Source: Chlorokybus atmophyticus (taxonomy: Eukaryota > Streptophyta > Chlorokybophyceae > Chlorokybales > Chlorokybaceae). From it: 64,000 bases of DNA. Shown in pieces: positions 56,300 to 64,000 of the stretch. The notes beneath the pieces are model-generated. The model did not search any database. It was not told the DNA's origin and saw nothing but the letters and a program-made list of their open reading frames with translations. The first letter of the stretch is position 1, and every line of letters begins with the position of its first letter. The position numbers were made by a program, and so were the translations under genes. The stretch covers positions 102,537 through 166,536 of the forward strand of contig RHPI01003156.1 of assembly GCA_009103225.1 (NCBI GenBank). The letters run 5' to 3'.

Positions 56300-57216
56300 A
56301 TTGGTATCCAGGAGCTGGGGGGTGATGTGGGTAGTTATAGGGGGCGGCGACCTGCTTTCGGCCAATCAGAAGGCGTCGGCGGCGGCCTCCTATTCGTCCA
56401 CGCAGCCCAAGCTTCAAATTCGCTTCCCTGCGCTACCTCCACGTTGAAGCCACCTATCAAAGAGGCGGCCTCTCCACGTGTGAGGTACCATCACACGTCG
56501 GTGACTTGCCTGCTTGCCTGCTTGTCAGCTGCTTGCCAGGTGCTTGCCAGGTGCACGTGTGTACTTTCATGCACATCACACAGTGGCTTGCCAGTGCACT
56601 ATCACTTGCAGTGATTGCCTGTCATTGCATGCGGTAATTGCGGCTTGCTAGTGTGCCATCACTGTTTGTCACACTTAGTGCACTATCATTGCATGCGGTG
56701 ATTGCCTGTCATTATGCTTGCCAGTGCATGTCACAGTTAGTCACCGTACGGCTTGCCTGTTGCATGCCTGTGGCTTGCCTGTTGCATGCCTGTGACGTAC
56801 CTGTGACCTGCCAGCGGCTTTGCCGGGTCGTTTGACCCGGGTCCGTAAGTTCCAAACCAAACTGTGTGTTCCCAAACCCTCCCCCTCTCGCTTCGGCCTG
56901 GAGATCGGGACTTGGTTAGGACAGTTGTGGGGAGGTTCTAGGACAATCTGTTCCCAAACCCTGTTAGCCTGAAACCCTCCCCCTCTGGCTTCGGCCTGGA
57001 GATTGGGACTTGGTTGAGGACAACACAGGGTTAGGACATTCTGGTCCCACTCAGACTTGTTCTGTTTGGTGACACTCCAGATCCAACTTTTCCTATTTTG
57101 GGACTGGTTTGGACTCTGTTTGGGACTTTTACAACTTGGGGTCATTTTTATCCTCTCGTTGAACCTGGTCCATTGGTGAGGTTCTCACCACCCCATTCTG
57201 CCTGTTTTGCAGGCAA
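56300..57216 (+). other. Primer-binding site and leader of the older element
   Basis: The primer-binding site is at 56302-56315. The leader then shows irregular GCTTGCC/TGCATGCC repeats (about 56510-56820) and a duplicated block of about 50 bp, CCCTCCCCCTC-GCTTCGGCCTGGAGAT-GGGACTTGGTT, near 56877 and 56977. No gene was found before the gag ATG at 57217. Confidence 0.7.
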
Positions 57217-58391
57217 ATGGAAGAAAACTCGGTGCCCACCTCAAAAGGGGAGAGCTCAGAAAAAGAGCAACTTTCCCGTGAGGAGGAATTTCCATCCATG
57301 GAAGATATTCCGAATCCGGATGATGCACCTGATGAGTCTCAAGCTGCTAAAGCTGCGGAAGCTTCAGTGGATGATAGATCACCTTCTATATTCCCTGAGT
57401 TTTCTATTCGCATGACACAGCAGGACTTGATGGAGCATTTCCTTAGCACCTATGATCAGGACCCTCGTGAGGCAATTGTCTCATTCGTGAACTTTCTCTT
57501 CCTATTGGCAGAAAAAGTTTCAAAGCTTACCACCTTTATGGGGCGAGATTGGGAGGGGCAGATGGGTGAAGGCAAACGTGTTCTGATATGATCGAGCGTC
57601 TGCAGCGTGCTGACGGTGGTCCACCTGTTCAAGCACTTGCTCGTCCTGCCGAGTTTGTTCCCAACAAGCAAGCGGCCATCTTCGACTTGCTTGTGAAGTT
57701 GCGACACTATGTCAACTCCCTTCACATTTCTGAGGAGGGGAAATTGCGTGTAGCTGAGTTGCTGATCCCAAACGATGCTCTGGCAGAGTGGTACCGCCGT
57801 AAGCAACGGGATACAAACCTCGGGCGGGAAGTAAATCAGTTGTGCTTTTTCATGGAGCAGCGCTATGGTGGCGCAGATCCTGCCTAGGTTGCTCGCAACC
57901 AGTTGCACAACCTGCGTCAGAATGGGCGTTCGGTTCAGCAGTATATCCAGGATTTTCAGTTGTTTGTCAGCAAGATCAATGCTGGCAAACTACCTATCAG
58001 TGATGCTGATCAGCTGGATATGTTCAGACGTGGCTTGGACACAGATCTCGTGCAGCATGTGGCCGTCAACCCCGCGAGTTTGCAAGAGTGGGCCTCGACG
58101 GATTTACCAATGCTGATGCAGATGGTTGCTGCTGTGGACAGTGTAAAACGCTCTCACGCCAATATGCAAACCACGGCAAAAGAGGCAGCCCCGGTTTCAG
58201 CTGCAAAGCGCCCGGCCACTGGCAACAGACCTTTTGTGAAAAAGGCGAAACCATCTCATCCTGCTGGCCCCTACAATGCGGCCAAATCCATCATCACTTG
58301 CAGTTTCTGCGAGAAGACAGGTCATGGGGAGGCTACGTGCTATGCAAAACAGAATGCACAGAAGGCCAAGCAGCAGAGAGAAAAGAAATAG
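57217..58391 (+). pseudogene. Broken gag of the older element
   Basis: The ATG at 57217 opens a 124-codon acidic N-terminal part that ends at 57591, where the frame shifts (ATGA overlap at 57588). The second part runs to an in-frame TAG at 57885-57887 (after YGGADP) and continues in the same frame to 58391. It carries FMEQRY, QYIQDFQLFVSKINAG and RRGLDTDL, typical of retrotransposon gag, and a CCHC-type knuckle CSFCEKTGHGEATC near 58303-58344. One frameshift and one stop inactivate it. Confidence 0.85.
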
Positions 58392-58394
58392 GAA

Positions 58395-61300
58395 TTGTCC
58401 GTGGTTGGTAGCTCAGTCGAGCAGAACAACTTTAAAAACTCTGTACTTCTTGATAAAGTTTCCTCTCTTTGCGATGTATCAGATGTATGGACTGATATGA
58501 GCACACCACCTGTGTTGAGAAATGCAAACGGTTGTGTTTTAATCAATGTTCCATTCTCTGAATTAGTAACTGCTGTTAAGCACTTACACGAGTTGCAATT
58601 ACAACATGCTATCACTGCATGTGTAGTTATCCCTCGATATCATGGCCCGTGGTCGCGATTGTTGAAAGGGGGAGAAGTAATCATGCAACTCTCACGCAAA
58701 GATACAGGAGCTTCACCATTGCAAGTGATCTTTATCAAGTCTGCTACCAATCACGGCACTCCGATATTAGCTACATTTGATGGTCACTCAGTGCCACTCA
58801 AATGGAGATTTGAGAGTCAACTTATGGGTACACCATGTACAGCATTGATTGATACTGGTGCAAACCATAACTTTGTTGAACATGCTTGGGTGAAACGTAA
58901 TAACATTCCTTTCACACCAGTCACGTCATATGTACGTGCTGCTGGTTCCACTCTCAATGCAATGGGAGAGGTAAAAGGGCGTTTTGTTATTNGTTGTCTT
59001 TAATGGCCATATAACCCGACCAGCCTTCATTGTGGTGGATATTGGTATCCCCGGGGTGGATGTTGTTTTAGGAGAACAATGGCACACTGAAGCAGGTTTA
59101 CAATTAGACTCTCGAGCCAATACGTGCACCCTTCGTAAAGGGAAACGTATGATGACTTTAACAGCATCTGTACTCGCACGTATACCACGCGATAATGTTC
59201 CGCTCCTCTCTGCTATGCAATTGAAACGTTGCATGCGTAAACGTGAGGACGTATACTTACTGCACTTACGACAGGTGGAAACACCTGCTGAACAGGCTAT
59301 CAGTGACCCTGTGGTGCAGTCACTTACGGAACAATACGCAGATGTATTTCAGGATGAACTCCCAGAGTTGCCTCCCGATCGAAACATACATCATACCATT
59401 CCGTTAGAGGAGGGGGCAAAGCCACCTTGGCGGCCTATATACAGGCTAAGTCCCTTTGAACACGCGGAGATGGAAAAACAGCTCACAGAGTTATTGGACA
59501 AAGGTTTAATAACAAAGAGCATATCTCCTTTTGGTGCACCAATTTTGTTCGTGCCCAAAAAGAATGGCAAGCTACGCATGTGTATTGATTATCGTGCGTT
59601 GAACAAGGTCACTGTGAAAAACAGATACCCTTTGCCTCGGATTGATGATTTGTTTGATAAGCTGTCAGGAGCAACAGTGTTCAGCACGCTGGATTTGACC
59701 AGTGGTTATCATCAAATCAAAATCCACCCGTCGGATATACGAAAAACTGCATTTCGCACCCCACTAGGACACTTTGAGTATAAAGTGTTACCATTTGGGT
59801 TAACAAATGCACCGGCTACATTTCAGACAGCAATGAACGCGGTATTTGCTGATGAATTGTACAAGTTTGTACTGGTATATCTAGACGACATTATTGTGTT
59901 CAGCAAAACCCGGGAGGACCACCACAAACATGTGGAATTGGTTCTAGCTAAATTACGCGAACACAAATTCTATGCCAACCTGTCCAAATGCAACTTTGCA
60001 AAGGATGAACTACCCTTTTTAGGGCATGTGATTGGCAAAGAAGGATTGAAACCAGATCCTCAAAAGGTGTGTGCGGTAAAGGATTGGCCACCACCCAAGG
60101 ATGTACATCAGTTACGTGCTTTCTTGGGGCTAGCCAATTATTTCCGCAAGTTCATGCGAGCATATTCTGGCATGGCAAATTCTTTAACATCTTTACGAAG
60201 AAAAGATGTTAAATTTGTGTGTACGGAGGCACACGAGGTTGCTTTTACTCGCATTAAAGATGCATTAACACAAGCCCCTGTGTTAGCCTTCCCCGACCAC
60301 ACTAAGCCTTTTGTGGTGATCATCGATGCTTCCACCATTGGGTGTGGGGCAGTCCTTCTACAAGATGACAGACCATGTGCATATGAAAGCAGAAAGTTCA
60401 TTCCTACTGAACGTAATTACACAACCACTGAGCAACAATTGCTCGGGGTGGTGCACGCGCTGCACACATGGCGTTGCTACTTGGAAGGGGTGGAGTTTTC
60501 AGTGATTACTGATCACACCCGCTCACATTCTTTCATACGCAACAAAATCTGTCGAGGCGGCAAGCTAGGTGGAATGAATTCATTTCTCGTTTCACTTTCA
60601 CTTGACAATACCGTCCGGGTCGCACCAATGTGGCGGATCCACTAAGTCGCAGCCCTGCTCTTTTGGCACTTACGCGCTCTCGAAGTACGCGTAATGTACA
60701 ACAGCCTGAAGATCCTTTCTTAAAAGAAGTGTCCACAGGTTAACTCAGATGATTGGTTTAGCAGTCAAACCAACTTGCAACAGCTTACATCTGTTAGCAA
60801 TCTGTGGTATAAATGGGAGCAGTTGGCAATTCCCAACTCTGGCGACTTGCGTAAGCAATGCTTACATTCAGTGCATGACCCGCCGTATGCTGGGCATTTG
60901 GGGAAACACAAAACACTCAAATCTGCGCAACAGTTATACTGGTGGCCGTCAATGTCAGCTGACGTGGATCAATATGTTCGCACATGTGACGTGTGTCAAC
61001 GTAATCAGCCACTACGACAAAAACAAGCGGGATTGCTTAAACCATTGGCAATTCCAGAACAAAAGTGGGATAGTGTCAGTATGGATTTGATTACTGACCT
61101 ACTTGAAACAGCAGCTAAATACACTGCTATTGTGGTTTTTGTCGACCGTTTGACTAAAATGGTGCATTTTGCCCCGTGTTGCACAACTGTAAGTGCACGG
61201 GACTTGGCACACTTATTTGTGTCCACGGTCTTTCGCGTTCACGGTATACCGCGTGAACTTGTCACAGATCGTGATCCTCGTTTTGTCTCCAAGTTTTGGC

Positions 61301-62130
61301 GAGAAGTCTGTGAATTGTTGGGGGTAAAACAAAGCATGTCGACTGCTTTCCACCCGCAAACGGACGGTCAAACTGAGCGAGCAAATCAAATACTGGAAGA
61401 AATGCTTCGCCACTATGTGGCTCCTAATCATGCTGATTGGGACAGGTACTTGCCAATGGCAGAGTTCGCTGTGAACAACGAGTGGCAAGAAAGTGTAAAG
61501 GAAACCCCATTTTTCTTAAATTATGGGATTTGCCCAAACACACCAGCGTCATTGCGTGTACCTCGCAATGCCCTGACTGTGCCAGCGGCAAAAGAATTTG
61601 CCACTAATATGCAAGAAAATTTGGCTCGAGCCAAGCTGTGTCTGTCAGAAGCACAGGACAGGCAAAAAGCTTATGCTGATACACATCGAAAAATGGCCAC
61701 TTTCGATGTCGGCGATAAAGTTTTGCTTAATGCAAAAAACATAACCATCAAAGGTACGGGTGCTCGCAAGTTGCTGCCCCGATGGTTAGGTCCTTTCTCT
61801 ATCACTGATAGAGTTGGTACGCACGCTTATCGACTGCAATTGCCCCCAAGTGTGCGTATACACAACGTGTTTCATGTAAACTTGTTGAAACCTTGCCGCT
61901 CAGACGGTAGAACACAGCCTCCACCACCGCCAGTTGAGGTGGACAGCGAGCTCGAATACGAGGTGGAAGCTATATTGAACCATAAGCTAAATGGTCGAGG
62001 ACGCGCAACTCGCTATTTAGTGAAATGGAAAGGGTATGGCCCGGAACATAACAGTTGGGAGCCCGACAGGCATCTTACGCACTGCCGCGAGTTGCTTCGA
62101 GCTTATTGGGATTCATGTCCTGTCCCATAA
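58395..62130 (+). pseudogene. Broken pol of the older element (protease, RT, RNase H, integrase, chromodomain)
   Basis: Protease carries LIDTGANHNFV near 58847-58880 and DVVLGEQW near 59059. The frame changes exactly at the N at 58992, which may be a sequencing problem. Reverse transcriptase (about 59400-60070) has LDLTSGYHQI, FGLTNAPATFQ and YLDDIIVF. RNase H (about 60300-60640) ends in a frameshift near 60520 and a TGA near 60605. The integrase frame resumes near 60745 with HHCC residues and MDLITDL, VTDRDPRF and TDGQTERANQILEE. The chromodomain is at about 61950-62110 (YEVEAILNHK, YLVKWKGYG, NSWEPDRHL). The stop is at 62128-62130. Confidence 0.9.
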
Positions 62131-62277
62131 ACTGTGGGCTTGGTTTTATGACAGACTGGCAGTGTAGTTTCATAACCACCCTGTCATTTCCTGCTATCTC
62201 ACTTGTTACAATTACTCGAAATCAAGCCTGATCAACTTGAGTTCAACGAGGACGTTGAAAACCTAAGTGGGGGGGAA

Positions 62278-62818
62278 TGTAACGGGAGCAATAATAATAG
62301 GGGTATTATTGCTACCTGAATAACACATTTTGTATGAATAAGTATTTAAATATGCTTATTTATACCTCTTTTCTACGGTTCCTCGCTTATTAAAGGCTAT
62401 GATGCTTTATCATAGCTTAAATATATATATATATATATATATATCCCAATGGGTGTAGAACCGCTTATTCAAGCCTATTTAGTGTCACATTTGATATAAT
62501 GTGATCACTATCTCGTTAGGTACCTTACGATAGGTATCTTTGGATAGGTACCTTATCGATAGGTACCTTATCTGATCTGTGATTGGCATACGCTAGATTT
62601 CCTAACTACCCTATCTGTAGGGTCGATGTCTAGCTGTGAGTTAATTATCGAGAGTTATATAGTTGATATACTCTTGATATAAAAGGTCACATCAATCTGA
62701 TGTGGGGACTTTCAGTTCTCTGCTCAGTGGCGGCCACGCCGTTGAAAGGCTTGTCATAGGCGGTGTGGGTGTTGGGGTAGAGGATTGAAGGGGCACCGGC
62801 GACGGTGGTGCTGCTACA
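62278..62818 (+). repeat. 3' LTR of the older element
   Basis: 541 bp, partner of 50254-50779. It differs by about ten substitutions, a 3-bp deletion near 62794 and a (TA)n expansion at about 62421-62444 absent from the 5' LTR. Confidence 0.95.
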
Positions 62819-64000
62819 TGTGATGCTTATCAGAATTGGAATGATGCGTCGCGCGATTGACTGAGTCCCAATATCGCCCATTAAGGTAGCCGTGCCATGC
62901 CGCGCTAGTCCCGAATAGCATCCACACACTGCACTGTAACTGGAAGCACGATAGGCCATGATGGTGCACTATTATATTCCTACAAATGGTCGCATAGCCA
63001 TGACATCTCAACAACCTCGTCATTTTGCAGCACCAAGTGTGAACTTAAGGAGTGGTGCATTTTAAGCGGCGTGTATGTCATGAGCTTTACGGCAAGCCCT
63101 TATATTAACCGCAGCTTGCCATAGGTTCAGGCCGGCAGCTTCACTGGCACATTGCGCCGGGTATGAAAGGGACGGTGCAAGTTTGAGAGCAGGCTTTGTG
63201 ACTTCTTGCTAGGGCCACAAACAATGCCAACGTGTATATATTATCCCACACAACACTTAAAAATATCATGCCGGCTAGGCATCATTAGCGCCGTAGTGTC
63301 AGTTACTATCCCGCACCATGCAATCACTTGCAACACAATTAGGGCTGCGGCATGCTCAGCCTTGCAGCAAGAAGCAGGCAAAACATCGTAAATATGCGTA
63401 GTACATAAGTGCCTTGCACGCGCCAACGCCGTACTAACTACTTCATAACTTTGCTCAATACGAAGCATGCCGTGCTCATCGCAAATGGCAATGAGCATAA
63501 ATAGTATATATGCCCTTAAATGAGACTAAGAATTCCAAGTGGGCGCAACATGCGAGGTAAATGTTGTGACATGCACATACTCTATGAACCCACATGCTTA
63601 TAAACCCTTGTACCTACAAAGGCTATGCCATCACAGTGTGGATATCTCTAAATATGATCACGTTGCAATCTGATGGTCGCGAACTTGTAGACAATATGTT
63701 GCCAGCAATAATGTGGTGTCGTGTAGTGATGAATTTCATCGAATGCATGCGCATTAATTGTGACATCAAAATGGCATTGTGAGTGTAACCCACTTAAGTC
63801 TTTTTATACGCGCAATATCTCATCACCCGTTACCATGATTTATGATAGCCGAGTTATGAGCTTAAGCTAGGGTTTGATTGTCACTTCTATGCTATAGTAT
63901 ACTCATCAACCCATCACCTGGCATGCATATGCTAGGTGCAGCTTGCACAAACCTTTGTCCGAGGTTATTGCGTGCAAAGTCATAAGCCTACCGCTATTTA
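62819..64000. other. Right flank of the retrotransposon, no gene seen
   Basis: A/T-richer sequence without exon-like blocks on either strand. The first five bases are the target duplication TGTGA. Confidence 0.45.

Larger units (their letters stand above)
50254..62818 (+). mobile_element. Older Ty3/gypsy chromovirus, interrupted by a second element
   Basis: LTRs at 50254-50779 and 62278-62818 begin TGTAAC and end GTTACA/GCTACA and are flanked by the target duplication TGTGA (50249-50253 and 62819-62823). The primer-binding site TGGTATCCAGGAGC (56302-56315) and a purine tract AAGTGGGGGGGAA before 62278 give plus orientation. Internal genes run in the order gag, protease, reverse transcriptase, RNase H, integrase, chromodomain. 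Gag and Pol carry several stops and frameshifts, and the LTRs differ at roughly ten positions plus an AT expansion, so the copy is old and inactive. A second element fills 50784-56299. Confidence 0.95.

Overview
The window is nuclear DNA of an intron-rich eukaryote, most likely a green alga. One gene encodes a plastid-type SecY carrying an alanine/arginine/serine-rich transit peptide that ends in a VVQAAA-like cleavage region; secY is normally nuclear only in the green lineage, and a secondary alga would need a signal peptide in front. Six long genes could be rebuilt exon by exon, with every junction in phase and GT-AG borders apart from three GC-AG introns. Introns and spacers are full of alternating TG/CA/TGCA tracts. 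The species assignment is inference.

Left part (1-20 kb). Bases 1-1700 hold stem-loops, short palindromes, an unrecognised ORF and a 13-15 bp inverted-repeat-bounded element. Then come a 19-exon membrane-anchored dual-GAF cyclic-nucleotide phosphodiesterase (3158-8614, +), a 9-exon neuferricin/MAPR-type cytochrome-b5-like protein (9300-11101, -), a 19-exon type II membrane gamma-glutamyltranspeptidase (12344-16448, -) and a 12-exon plastid SecY (16613-19840, +). The last two are divergent across 164 bp.

Middle (20-35.5 kb). This is a segmentally duplicated accessory region. Its recurring modules are an acidic coiled-coil repeat, a pyrimidine tract, an ORF family (called P here) with coiled-coil repeats and a C-terminal region resembling restriction-endonuclease-like folds, a copy of the last exon of secY, and a minus-strand gene encoding signal peptide + FKBP-like domain + six-cysteine saposin-B domain. 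Only the last copy of the FKBP-saposin gene (33566-35474) is intact; three decayed copies lie to its left. One P copy contains a 287-bp-arm inverted repeat. A 734-bp exact copy of GGT exons 2-5 sits next to a single N at 22130 and is probably an assembly error.

Right part (35.5-64 kb). An 18-exon Sec1/Munc18 gene (35950-39942, +) is followed by poorly coding DNA, a small 3-exon membrane-protein gene (43521-44590, +), several unrecognised exons, a 194-N gap and a second long CT microsatellite ending in N. Bases 50254-62818 are two nested Ty3/gypsy chromoviruses. An older, broken element on the + strand (TSD TGTGA) was entered exactly at its LTR/primer-binding-site junction by a young element on the - strand (TSD ATTGG, LTRs differing at 3 positions in 672). 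The young element has one open Gag-Pol frame with a chromodomain but no visible protease motif.

Functionally the host genes are unrelated housekeeping or signalling genes: cyclic-nucleotide turnover, haem-binding membrane protein, glutathione turnover, thylakoid protein insertion, secretory-pathway folding and vesicle fusion. No operon-like logic is expected. All exon coordinates were derived by eye from splice signals, reading-phase continuity and family resemblance; no search or transcript evidence was available.
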